Origin: Pyrocephalus nanus
Taxonomy: Eukaryota > Chordata > Aves > Passeriformes > Tyrannidae
Length of the DNA stretch: 64,000 nucleotides
NCBI GenBank assembly: GCA_038380795.1
Contig: CM076259.1
Coordinates: 22,736,977-22,800,976, forward strand
Direction: 5' to 3'
Shown here: positions 51,008 to 61,841 of the stretch, piece after piece
Position numbering within the stretch: position 1 is the stretch's first letter
Layout: each line of letters begins with the position of its first letter
Notes under the pieces: generated by a model
What the model was told of the DNA's origin: nothing
The model's input: the letters and a program-made list of their open reading frames with translations, nothing else
The model's database searches: none
Translations under genes and position numbers: made by a program

Positions 51008-51283
51008 GTACCATAATTGGGTTGGAAAGGACCTTCAAGATCATCTAGTTCCAATCCCCTTGCCATGGTCAGGGATACCTCCCACTAGATCAGGTTGCTC
51101 CAAAGCCCCAGCCAGCCAGGCCCTGAACACTTCCAGAGATGGGGCATCCACACCTTCTCCGGACAACCTGTTCCAGAGCCTCACCACCCTCATAGTGAAG
51201 AATTTGCTCCTTACATAATAATCTAAACCTGCTCTCTTTCAGTTTAAAGCCATTACCCTTCATTCTATCACTATATGCCCATT
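51008..51283 (-). mobile_element. CR1 LINE 3' end, well preserved
   Basis: Textbook reversed CR1 3' UTR on the + strand: GGGTTGGAAAGGACCTTCAA, GATCATCTAGTTCCAATCCC, CTCCCACTAGATCAGGTTGC, CTGAACACTTCCAGAGATGG, GGCATCCACACCTTCTCC, AACCTGTTCCAGAGCCTCAC, TCTAAACCTGCTCTCTTTCA and CTATCACTATATGCCC. It is 5'-truncated near 51283 and has no coding sequence. This is the best preserved CR1 in the window and the strongest single sign of avian DNA. Confidence 0.97.
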
Positions 51284-53780
51284 TGTTGCCATAGAGTGGT
51301 TTTTTTTCCCCAGTTATGACTCCTGGAATTCACAGATCCTAAAATTTCCTTCAAGCTTCAGGTTCAAGTATACATGAGATGACTCTGAAACCATTATGTT
51401 TTATCCTCCACTATATTTCCCACCACCCATGCTACCGAAAGCTCAGTATGTATCTAAGAATACTGCTACAATGGAAAAAAACAAAACAAAACAAACAGTA
51501 ATATGATTTTTTTATGGCAGCAAATACATTTTCAAGTCCTACCTAAAAGCTGAAGCAGTAGAAGTAAATAGCCTCCTAAACACCCTGCTGCACTCAGCAT
51601 CAGAGCTGGCTTCTAGGGAACAGCACCACCTATTGAATTGCTCCCAAGGGTCTCTCCAGTTATTCCCAGTGGTGCTCTTGACCAGGTACTGACCAGATAA
51701 CTCTAAATAAACCACATCCCAAGACAGCATAGTTGCAGTTATTGAAAGTGATAAGAGATGCTTTCCATTCCTAACTCTAGTTTTGAATTTTCCTTCTACC
51801 TGATGTAAATGGTTCAGCTTATAAATGTAATAATTTTTTGATGTCACTAAAACTATGTTTTAGTTACAGTTACAAGCAAATGTCACTCATCTGCACACTC
51901 TACCTACTGCCTGAAAACAATATGATTTAAGGAGTATGTCAGCAGTAAGAAAAGACTCTTCCCACTGGATTAAAAATGTGCATTTTAAGAAAGGAAACAC
52001 TTTTAGAAAGAAGGAGAGGGAGTCTTCTGTTTCTGTAGTTTATTTTTCTGCTTAATGAAACAAGGTTTGCAGCTTCTACAATAGCAGCTGCAAAGGCACT
52101 TCATTAATCTCCTGAGTGCACTGCCTCTCTCTGCATACCTGTAGCTGCCCTGTTTGAGCCTCCTGAAAATTATCTGTTGGCATTGCTTCAACATTCTTAT
52201 GAAATCAAAAAAAGTTTGAAAAAAAGTATAAAACTTTGTAAATCGTACAACTTTCAGAAAGAACACGTTAACCAACAAGTTCATTGCCTGTACTTCTCCC
52301 ATATTTTGAAGACATTCGGAAGCACTGAACTCCAACTTGTTCCCATTGAGAATAAATCAAAAGACCGTCTGTAGAGATCTCCTCAAGTAAATGACAAACA
52401 GGGGAAAAAGTCATTACTGAAATCTCAACACAGACTGCGTCAAATGCCAGATGCTTGTTCAGGCCAAAGCCTTCAGGGATGATTAAAAAAACACACAGGA
52501 ATTTTCAGAAGTGCTCAAGTATGCTAGGAAAACAAATGCATGGGAAATAAAGACTGCTGGTCCTCTAACATCATCTAGATGATCTGAAAATCCCATATGA
52601 TAACATTTGGCCTGAGGATTTAGAAAAACTCACATTTTCCCACCTTGTTCTGGACTATTCACCTTGACATCACTTAAAAAATGGATGGATATACACATAT
52701 TAACGCCCTCTATTTTAAGAGGAAACAGCATCAGTGAGCCTCAGACCTCACCATCTAGTGTTTCTTAGTTTAAAAACTAAACACTAATTATGCAAGGGCT
52801 TTACAGGGTTTTCAGATCCATAATGGCAAAGCTGTATAGAGGAAGTGTTAGTGACAGGGCAGTACTCACAGGTCTGACTACTAATTACATTGGCTTCCTT
52901 ATACTTGCACCTGCCACAATTATGATAAAGGGTAGAGTTTCAAGTAGAGTAGAAAGGGAATTTTATGACATATTTCCCTCTAGAAAACTGGAAAACACCA
53001 CACTTTTTATAGTGCAATGTTTGTTAAAAACTCAAAGCTCTTTCATAGCATCCATGCCATGGTTAACCCACAGCTCAGGATATTACCTCACAGATGACCA
53101 AAATGGTCTATACTGTGCAAAATTTAATTGACTCCAAATATAGACCTCTTTAATAGTATGGAACGAAAAGATCTTTGCTTACAATTAATTTCATATATGG
53201 GTTTAACAAAAATAAAATCATTATCCCACAAGTGAAAATTCTGGCTTGTGTTCCACTCAAGGTTTAGAGAACTAAAGGGAAATTAATATGTATGTTTAAG
53301 TCTATTCACACAGTTACATTTTACCTCTGCAGTATAATCTCTTCTTCTTCACAATATCACAATATTTTTCCTAACTCATCTCCAAGCTCGAGCTTCACTT
53401 CTGCATAAACCAGGACATACTGTTTTCCACATGCGTACAGTGCACACAGTAATAAGAAAATCAAATGAAAACTACAGAAGTGGCCAAAATGGAGATAAGA
53501 ACAGGGGCTTATTTGCTGCAGTATTTTTTCCCCAGTGGTGGAGTGACTTCCACAATGGAGTCCCTTCATTCACTAAAAAAATTGCTCCTAATTTCAATGC
53601 CCATTCTAAACATAAAGCACAGGAAAAATGCTCGGTAATACTTATTAATTCAATAAAACAATAAATGCCATTCTGCCACCAGGAGAACAAGCCAGCTAAC
53701 CCCGCTACTTTATTTTTTAATTCACAGGAAAAAGCAGAGTTGATTAAGTAGGAACTAGTCCCTCCCACCAGCTACCCCAC

Positions 53781-53785
<5 letters not shown>
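51284..53785. other. Non-coding stretch, nothing recognised
   Basis: An AAAAC-rich tract lies near 51474-51495. A 113-codon plus frame (52790-53131) has no recognisable domain or splice context that I can support. No other features. Confidence 0.5.

Positions 53786-53824
<39 letters not shown>
53786..53824 (+). repeat. A39 homopolymer
   Basis: Thirty-nine uninterrupted A, preceded by CCCACCCCTC and followed by GGCAAAG. It has the same length as the run at 46600-46638. The 175-residue minus-strand frame 53755-54282 runs through it as poly-F. Confidence 0.95.
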
Positions 53825-53828
<4 letters not shown>

Positions 53829-53924
53829 AAGAAATAAAGACCTTAAAGAGAATGGGCAGTTGAACAGAGGGAAAAAATATCCCATGCATCAGGCAAAAGT
53901 CTGTAATATTATCTAGAACGACAG

Positions 53925-54310
53925 CACAGCCATTGTTAGTGCTGCCAAAGCACTGCATGTTTGCTGTATCACCCCAGGTCCTCGGAGAATAATAAACTAA
54001 GCAGATTAGACAGAGACTGATGTCTCTGCGCAGCTTCCACCTCCACCAAACACGGGTGCTGGTCTGTGCTGTGGAGCGCAGGCGGGCAGGTAAACCCAGA
54101 AAATGGGGACTCCATGTTGGCGGGGGCGGGGGGGCCGGGGAGCTGCTGCCAACAACCAGGGCCTGTTTATTATTTAACAGTTGGTATTGCTGGAGGCCTG
54201 GCACTGCAATAGAGCAATCTCTGTTCCAGCGCGAGTAAGCCTGATTACAAGAGCGCGGGAGCCAAATCGTGTTTACCATCATCGGCGAGAACCTCAGTGC
54301 CCCCAGCAGG
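53925..54310. promoter_or_regulatory. CpG cluster with GC boxes and a G-quadruplex motif
   Basis: About 14 CpG fall between 54035 and 54295, against a CpG-poor background. A double GC box (GGGGGCGGGG, 54122-54131) fits Sp/KLF binding. A CCATTGTT SOX-type site lies at 53930-53937. A good 5' splice-site sequence CAG|GTAAAC occurs on the + strand at 54087-54095, so a first exon could end at 54089. An open plus frame starts at 54020 with MSLRSFHLHQ and reaches that donor, but it has no recognised homology. This could be a promoter or alternative first exon for a transcript running to the right, or a CpG-rich enhancer. No coding claim is made. Confidence 0.35.
54122..54140 (+). promoter_or_regulatory. 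Canonical G-quadruplex motif
   Basis: Runs G5, G7 and G4 separated by C and CC can be read as four GGG tracts with loops of 3, 1 and 2 bases, which meets the usual G3+N1-7 definition. It overlaps the GC box in the CpG cluster, an arrangement common in vertebrate promoters. Confidence 0.7.
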
Positions 54311-54649
54311 CATGGAAATCCTTACAGCAGTGCCTGTCCGCTCATCCATCCTCAGGCTGCCTCCCTGGGGCAAAGGTAAAGAAGGGATGGCGATCCCTGT
54401 ATGGGACAGGGAAATAAGGTTTTGGACAGGATCATCCTCAAAACTGTAGGGTACTTCCTGTACTGGCACCGGCCAGCCCACGTCCTCCTCTCCATTTTCA
54501 TGAGCCAATATGCAGCCTCAACTCACCACCTCAAGCACCTGATGCCACCCAGGGCTAAAATAAACTTGCAGCTCTGGGCAGGGTGGGGGCAGGAAGCAAC
54601 AATGGTCCTGTGCACAGTCTACCCCATGCCCCAGCAAGGACAGTGTGCC
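54311..54649. other. Flank of CpG cluster, non-coding
   Basis: Moderate GC with scattered CpG. The 129-residue frame 54401-54790 runs into the CR1 copy downstream and is not treated as a gene. Confidence 0.45.
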
Positions 54650-54839
54650 ACAGAGAAAGGACTGGAACAGGTTGCCCAGGGACGTTGGGGATGCCCCAAC
54701 CCTGGAAGTGTTCAAAGCCAGGTTAGAGGACTTGAGCAATCTGATCTAGTGGGAGGTGTCCCTGCCTACGGCAGAGAGGGTTGGGAATAAATGATCTTTA
54801 AGGTCCATTCAAACTCCTTAACATTCTATGATTATATGA
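54650..54839 (+). mobile_element. CR1 LINE 3' end
   Basis: Plus-strand CR1 3' UTR: CTGGAACAGGTTGCCCAGGG, GGATGCCCCAACCCTGGAAG, TGTTCAAAGCCAGGTTAGAG, TCTAGTGGGAGGTGTCCCTG, AAATGATCTTTAAGGTCCAT and the tail repeat ATTCTATGATTATATGA. It is 5'-truncated near 54650 and non-coding. It lies about 3.4 kb from the oppositely oriented CR1 at 51008-51283. Confidence 0.95.
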
Positions 54840-57129
54840 CTTCCCCAGTGTAACTCCTATGATTCACGAAAGATAGCACTGACAAATAACTTGGCATTGA
54901 AAGTTTTCTTAGATTCTGCTGGAAGTCATTCCTGTACACAAGAAAAATCTGGAACACCTCCCTACACACACATGAATTTCAACTAATGCAATTTAAAAAA
55001 TTTATTTACAGGAATGCTCACAAAGACTCAGTCACTCTAAAACAGAATTTGTGAAGTATGGAATCTATTGAGCAAATGTAATTATCAAGCACCATGAATA
55101 AATAACACTGGGTCAACCTTCAACAACCTATGGCTAAAAATCATAATAAAGGAAGATCAGATCATGTTGATGATATGAAGCCTTCAGTTTTAGCTTGTTT
55201 GTTTAAATACTACCTCATTTTGGTAGCCACAAGCAGCTAATTGTATCTGATGGCTGCTTCTCAGTCTTCACAAAAGAAGCTCAACGAACACCTTCTACTT
55301 CCTGATGAACAGGCGTTTCTCCAATTCTGGTGAGGTTCAGGGCAAGATTGGGCTGTTGAAAGACATGTAGTCTACTTGAATCGCCATCACATGACACTGA
55401 GACCTGGTAGAAAGTAACTTTCCTTGCATCCCCTCTTCATAAAAAGGGGAAAATGAAAAGCAATGCATATAAAAAAACAACTGATTGTTTAATATTGATG
55501 AAGAGCTTAGCAGTACTGCCATGGTACATGTGCTTAGAAACACAAAGTTTGATTTTATTCTGCATCATTACAGGAGACCCTGACTGGTCTGCAAAGGGAC
55601 AGCAAGTGCAAAAGCCTGAGGAAACTAAGTTTTAATTGTAAGCTGAGGTCAATCCCAAGTTAGGACAGCCAGAAGCACACTCAAACAGGATCCTTGAATC
55701 CATTCAAAAGAGTCACGATGGGGAGGGCCCTGAGCATCATGAGGGATCCCATATCCAGGGAAAATTTGAGCCTGCCATAGCTTCTGGGCAGTACAGGAAA
55801 GTGTTACTCAGACAGGTGGTTAGAAGCACAAACCGCCACCTGCTCCTGGATCTCCTCTCACTGTTTTCCCCAGCTGACTCTGGCCCTAACTGCTTTCAGC
55901 TGGCCAAGGCAGCTGCCCCGCACTGCTGCGAGGGAGATGGCTGCAGGCTGCTCACAGGCAGAGGGGGGAGCAGCAGCTGCACACCCCTTCCCTGCCACCT
56001 CCTGCACACAGTTCTCTCCTCTGCTGGTCCCTTAGAGGGGGGCCAGCCTAGGGCTTCTATTCAAATTCCCTAGTTTAGTAAAAAACCCCTTGGCTGCAGA
56101 ACACTCAGCCACGGGACCTATGCTATGGGTTTGTTCAGCAGACTTCAGTCCCCAGAGCTGCCAATTTGGCACTAACACATAATTTGTACTAAATAACCTT
56201 TCAAGAATTCAAACACAAATAACGTAATAATAGCAATTAGAACCTTTACTGAGCGTAGCTGTATCAGACATGCAGTCCAGTCATTTCACAGAAGGCAGAA
56301 AGCACTTGACAAAGGAATCTGCACCTTCCCAAGCACTAGAGGTGTGCAGGTATATGTAATAATTGCATTCCTTGTGTATTAATGTTTGCATATAAGAAAT
56401 GCATGCTGAGCTAGCATAACACCTCCTTCCTCAAATAATAACTAAGTTTCATACTGTGCCTGAAGTGCTCTTTATATAGTACACAGAAATGGGTTATGTA
56501 AAGATTAGAGCTGTGAGAGTTGTTCACAACATAACTAAAAATTTAGCAACCAAATCCGATTCTAACCCAGGTTTACCCAACACAAAAGTCAGGACAGTTT
56601 TACAGAAAGGTCTGTGAATTTTTGATGGTTTTGACACTGAAATCATACCAACCTTATACCAATGAAGAGAAAGAATAATAGAAGGAGAATAATAAAAGAA
56701 TAAAATGGCATTGAAAGAGGCTGGAAAGGAAAAAGAAAAAAAAAAAACAGGAGCAGTAAGGTTTCTTCCCTTCTTCCGGTGCTTCTGCCCTTCTTTGCCA
56801 TGGTGAAAAGGGAAAAAAACAGCCCCCAGCTTTCAGTGAGTGAATCTTGTCATAGTGGAGCCACGATGCAATGTGTGGAGTTCAGGATGTTCAAATGCTT
56901 TTGTATGTACATGCATCGTTACTAGGAGATGACTAGATTTGGTACCAGGATAATATTCCACCATTGTGTGGTGTTTTCCCATCTGATGTTGCCTTTTCCC
57001 CAGTTTAGAAAAAAAGAGAAACTAATAAAAAAGAAAATTAAAAAAGATACAATAATTGTTACTGCACACTCTAATGAATTATTGTGTTCAAGGTTCCTAC
57101 AAAAAAAGTAATATTATACTCGGCTTATG
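54840..57129. other. Non-coding stretch, one GC-richer part
   Basis: The part at 55830-56060 is richer in G and C and carries a 90-codon frame (55801-56073) without recognisable domains. CpG is sparse there, so it does not look like a promoter. Nothing else is recognised. Confidence 0.5.
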
Positions 57130-57370
57130 TTTTAATTGATTTATTAATATTTTATCACAGGAATGTAATTTAAGCTCCTCATGATTTAGATCTCATAAAC
57201 CTTTAGCATTTTGCAAATTCAAATTCCAATTTAAAGCCAGGGCGAGCAATTAACTTTTCTATCATCTTGTCAGGGGAGAAGGTTCGTGTTTAATTTGAGA
57301 CAAAGTGACAGAAATATATAGACACTGTATGCATTACCCCAATTTAATTTATGAGTCAGCACCATCCACC
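57130..57370. promoter_or_regulatory. Possible enhancer with AP-1/MARE site and homeodomain cores
   Basis: Several TAAT/ATTA cores (TTAATTG, TTATTAAT, CAATTAAC, TTTAATTTG) and one TGAGTCAGCA at 57352-57361, which fits AP-1 or a half MARE. The segment lacks simple repeats and lies 560 bases from the octamer cluster. Conservation cannot be judged from one sequence. Confidence 0.25.
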
Positions 57371-57925
57371 TTCCAAATGTAGATTTAATGGAAGGGGAGG
57401 AGGGAGTGGGGGGAAGACCCCCTGCTACTGTGGCACTTGCTGCGATATCTGCCCCAAACTCACTATTGAAATAATGTCCCTGGTTTATTGAGATGCAGGG
57501 CTAGATTGATTACAGCTCTATTTTCAACCCTTTTGTTTTAATTTCCATTCACTCATCACTTTCTCATACAAAGTATGCCCTCTCAAATGTCAACTAGCAT
57601 TTCCAAGCTGGCAATGGGCAGTTGAAGCCATGACAGGTACTCCCACTTCCTGTCCCAATTTCTCTGCTTTCTGTCCCCATCAGTCCCCCTAAAAGGCAGA
57701 CAGCAGACAAAGAAAGCTCCCCGTACGATTGACATGGGTGAATACCTGTGGGGACAAATCCTGTAGTCCTCACTGATGCAGCCGTCACGCCGAAATCTGC
57801 GTGGTTGTCGTTTGATGAAGGAGAAAACAGAAAAAAGATGGTGCTGCTAAACTATTTTTGTTATTATTACCCACTCAAAAGGACATTCTAACCTCTTTCT
57901 GTGTAATGAAGGAAACCTGCAGTCT
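57371..57925. other. Non-coding stretch between enhancer-like segments
   Basis: Mixed composition with a few CpG at 57781-57812. A 64-codon minus frame is present without motifs. Nothing else recognised. Confidence 0.45.
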
Positions 57926-57983
57926 AAATTTGCATGGGCAAAAATTTGCATGAACAAAATAAACAGTTGGTTAGCATTTGCAT
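57926..57983 (-). promoter_or_regulatory. Triple POU octamer cluster
   Basis: Three perfect octamers ATTTGCAT (ATGCAAAT on the minus strand) start at 57928, 57944 and 57976, spaced 16 and 32 bases apart, each followed by G. The first two sit in a 16-base tandem unit (57926-57941 and 57942-57957, 14 of 16 identical). The second is followed one base later by AACAAAA, close to a SOX half-site, giving a near OCT-SOX arrangement. A fourth octamer in the opposite orientation (ATGCAAAT) lies at 58446-58453. ATGCAAAT is the binding site of POU-family factors such as POU2F1, POU3F and POU5 proteins. The regulatory role is inferred. Confidence 0.5.
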
Positions 57984-58445
57984 GTGCTGTTTTAATAAAG
58001 TAAGGGAAGGGCTATTTTATGGCTACCTGCCAGAGATTTTTCAGATCTGCTGTCCCCACAACACAGTTAAGCATTGCACAGGAGTTAGCTCATGAGCTGA
58101 AAAGAAGGTGACTGAAAAGATGGCCCATATATTACCTATTGGTCTTTACTGTGTCCCTAAATACTTACATAAAGCAAGTATACTTTAGCTTTCTAGGGGA
58201 GGAGAGGCTTTATTAACTTGTTAAAACGTTACCATTATTGCCGGCAAGTCTGACAGTCCTATCATATCAGAGGGGATTGTTTCAGAAAGGAACTAGGGGC
58301 TCAGCTCCAACACTTCTGTACACAACCAAGCTGAATCTCAAGAATCCCAAAATCTCAACGCTGCAAACTCAAGCCCAGACAGTTCAAGACACTGGAATTA
58401 TCAGGTCTTGTCCCCATTTACAGAGCTGTTATACCCACAATGCAT

Positions 58446-58453
58446 ATGCAAAT
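58446..58453 (+). promoter_or_regulatory. POU octamer
   Basis: A perfect ATGCAAAT about 460 bases from the triple cluster and in the opposite orientation to it. Confidence 0.45.
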
Positions 58454-59829
58454 CCAGCTCTACATCCAAACCTACCTAAGTAAAATTATAAATTTCAGTG
58501 TTCAACAAGCACCTCATACAGAGCCAAGACAGAAAAATTCTTCCTCATTGTGAATTGAAAATTTTGGCCTTCATCTTCAAAACACTTGAAAACTGAAACT
58601 TCTTTGAAATAAGTACAAAAAAATCTTCGCCAGTTTAAATTAAATATTTTCATTCACTAATTTCAAGCCATTCCTCTGGAATTCTTAGGCATCTTTAGTA
58701 CTATTTTATTTCCTTAGAAATAGAAAAGGAATGCTCTTGTATAGAAAAAACATGATTCCTTTAAACAACGAAATAAAAAAATAACATATCTGTATATATG
58801 CACACAGACTAAATGTTTATCCAATGTTTTCCTCCAAAACTTCTTGTGCAGTCTTATATCAGCTCATGGTCAAAATCTGCATAGCAGAAAACAGACTTGA
58901 GGTACAGTCATTATACAAAATCCAAGATGCAGAAGATCTGATTTTCAGCCATATTTCACTTCCAATACACAATGGACTTAAAGCCATACTTGAAAATCTT
59001 GTTTCATGCCTGATTCATTTATGAAGCTTCACTCTAATTCAAAGCCTTATCACTCTCTAAACTAAGGTAAAAAAGCTCTGCTGTCATGCACATTTTTAGG
59101 CAAATTATAACAGTGTCTTGCAATTTCTTTTATTTTGTGGTGTCTGCATTGCTGATAGACACCAGCCCACACTGGTATCACTGCTGAGGTGTCCTAATAC
59201 TTGTCTGAAAAATACTATAAACTGCACATCACAGGCATTTTGGAGTGCATAAGAAAACCCAAAACTTAATTACACTGGAATACTGGGGTGATCTTACATG
59301 AAATTTGAGCTACTGTTATTAAAAATAGGTAGATTGCATTGACTTAATGCTTCTTACAGTAAACCAGTCAATTTTAAACTTTCAAGGTTGTATAATCAGA
59401 CAAAACAATACTGGATGGGGGGCGGGTGGAAGAGGCTGTGGAATTTACTAGTGCAAACATTTCACATATCAAGCAGCAAAAAATTGTTTATTCTGCTAAA
59501 ACAGAATATTCCTTGAATTACTATTGTATATGAACTAGTACGGGTAGTCAGACTGCACAGCATAAAGGCTCGACTAAAATAATTTGCAGAAAAGATTGGT
59601 TGCCTTACTGCACCCCCAATATACCAATATATCCCAACACATTCTGCATTTAAACCAGCCTTTAAATTCTTAGATCTGTCCTTCATGCTGCATAGCCATT
59701 ACTCAACATACTGGGAACATTGCCCCCTTTTCCATACACTATCCACTTCTAGAAGGGGAAGAATTTTAATTTCATCACTTTTCTTTTGTTATCTAAGATT
59801 TATCTGCTTGAGCTTACAAAGTTTATCTG
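58454..59829. other. Non-coding stretch, nothing recognised
   Basis: AT-rich sequence without supported features. Confidence 0.5.

Positions 59830-59859
<30 letters not shown>
59830..59859 (+). repeat. A30 homopolymer
   Basis: Thirty uninterrupted A between GTTTATCTG and GTGAGG. No retroposon body recognised upstream. Confidence 0.95.
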
Positions 59860-59861
<2 letters not shown>

Positions 59862-61032
59862 GAGGAACCCTTCCACTTCCAAAACCACTGCCAGGCAAAA
59901 AACCAGATTTTGCTTAAACTTACAACATGAACCCATGACACTGAGTGACACCAAGATTTTAGATACTGAACTTAAAAGATGCTTCTTGGAATGAGTCACA
60001 TCCAGAGACACTGACTTCCCTACAGGTACCTCTGCACTTGCCAGGTCTCCATTTAGAGGGAGTCGTAAGGGTGGGTGTGGAGGGGGGAGGAATTAAATAA
60101 CTTACCCAACAATCTTTCCCTTACCCTTAGAGTAGCAGAAGAGCTATATTACATTATCCCTCTGCTTGGAGGAAAGTAAAACTATCCCTCTTCATTTCTC
60201 TTCCTGTGCCCTCCAATCCTACCCCCGCCTCTTCAGTTTCTGAGACTTCGATAAGGGAATATGTGTACAAAGCAAAATCCCTGCCAAGTGAAGGCTTGCC
60301 AAGTGTGTCTATGTCATAGAAAACCAGAATTCAAAAATCTTTTCCAAGGGAAGAGTCTTCAATCTGGTTATGACATGAACCTGCCTTGGGGTCACATCAG
60401 CTAGACTCTGAAGACAAGGATGTTGAATCTTACTTCTGAACATTACAATGTGCATACTTAGATTAGGAAAAAAGTTTATTTTATATGTTTTATCATCAAA
60501 GACATCTCCCAAGGGCTCAAACAGGAGTGTCAAATCTTATAGTCTGTGTTGTCAGAGTTTTTTACGCAGGAAAGTTTGCTTTTCATGCATTATTTCAGAT
60601 CTTTGCAAACAACTTTGACTTGGGAAAAAAATCCTATCTTCCTCAGTTTTTGAGAATTATTGATACATAAGGTAGCATAAGAAAAATTTTTCCAAATTAA
60701 ACTGACTTACACCTGATTTTAGCTACAGCTCCTCCTTCCAGCTAACAATGTGCAGTCACTCCAGTTGGACAAAAGCATCACAGCTTGTAACATGCAAGGT
60801 AAAATTGTCTACTTAGGAGTGCATTGCTGTAATAGTACTCTACCTAGGACCAAGTTCCCCTGAGTTATATTCATTTGAAAATGGGAGGGGAACCTTTAGG
60901 GTGGGCATCAATGGGGGAACAAAATAATCTTCCAGTCTTCTTGAAATTTGGCATGCAAAAAACAATGTTGCTACCTAATCTTGCAAATCAGTATGGTTTT
61001 GAAAAAACACAGTCCCCCTCCCATCAAATTAC
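59860..61032. other. Non-coding stretch, nothing recognised
   Basis: Short frames only. A MIR-like phrase near 60.09-60.15 kb is too weak to call. Confidence 0.5.
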
Positions 61033-61073
61033 AAAAAAAAAAAAAAGAAAAAAAAAAGAAAAAGAAAAAAAAA
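61033..61073 (+). repeat. A-rich low-complexity tract
   Basis: A14, A10, A5 and A9 runs separated by single G. A similar AAAGG-interrupted tract lies at 61808-61841 and a shorter A13 near 61532-61545. Confidence 0.9.
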
Positions 61074-61807
61074 GACAACTCAGAGTGACACCTTAAGAGA
61101 TTAAAACCAGAACCAGCAGAATAACCCGAGAGGCAGGGCTACTCTTTGTGAAAGGGCACTCTTCAAAAAGTAGCTTCTAAAGCACACCTACACAACTCAT
61201 ACACTACTTTACTTAACGTTCCTTTTCATGTTTGCCCAGGTTGATGTCAAGGGTACAGCAACCCAAGGTGTTTTCACAGCAAACTTTCATGTCCGCTGCA
61301 ATTTTCCCTTTCAAATTCAATACAGCAAAATGAAATGAAGCAAAATGAAACAATCTTTATATACCAGTTCAGCAAGCATTCCCTAGCTCTCATTGTGCTG
61401 CATCTCTCATCAGCTCTCATTTACTCAGACAAGACAGAAAAGATTTGCAGATCCTATTACATTTTCCCACCCTATTTCCCATTCTGTGTGTAATTTTTTT
61501 CTTCAAATAATACTGATTGTGTCAACTGGAGGAAAAAAAAAAAAAGAGAGAGAGAAAGAAACAGGGACTCTTTGTGTTCTCTTTGTAGCAATAAAACATG
61601 AAAAGAAGAATTCATAAGAAAACAGCTGAATTCCCAGTGCTTAAAAAATGGACCTGGATACAGACACATCCTACTTAGAGCAGCATCTCCCACTGAACTA
61701 CCAAAGTGTCAGGAAGAGTTGTGTCAGTGAATAACGTAGAACATAGTGCATTTCCTACCAACTGAAAGTCAAAATTCTGGAAATTGCAATTTTATAGAGA
61801 GAGTAAC

Positions 61808-61841
61808 AAAAAAAAAAAAAGGAAAAAAAAAAAGGAAAAAA
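61808..61841 (+). repeat. A-rich low-complexity tract
   Basis: A13, A11 and A6 runs separated by GG. Third A-rich tract within 0.8 kb. Confidence 0.9.

Noticed and set aside
52790..53131. 113-codon plus-strand frame
   Set aside because: No recognisable family, and the nearby AATAAA signals are uninformative in AT-rich DNA. Kept as chance unless transcript evidence appears.
53755..54282. 175-codon minus-strand frame, the longest in the window
   Set aside because: It runs through the A39 run as poly-F and through the GC-rich block as poly-P, and has no domain. Length comes from low complexity.
54401..54790. 129-codon plus-strand frame
   Set aside because: Its second half is CR1 3' UTR sequence (from about 54650), so it is not a host gene.
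60085..60160. Possible MIR-like phrase (AATTAAATAACTTACCCAAC)
   Set aside because: Single short similarity without flanking blocks.
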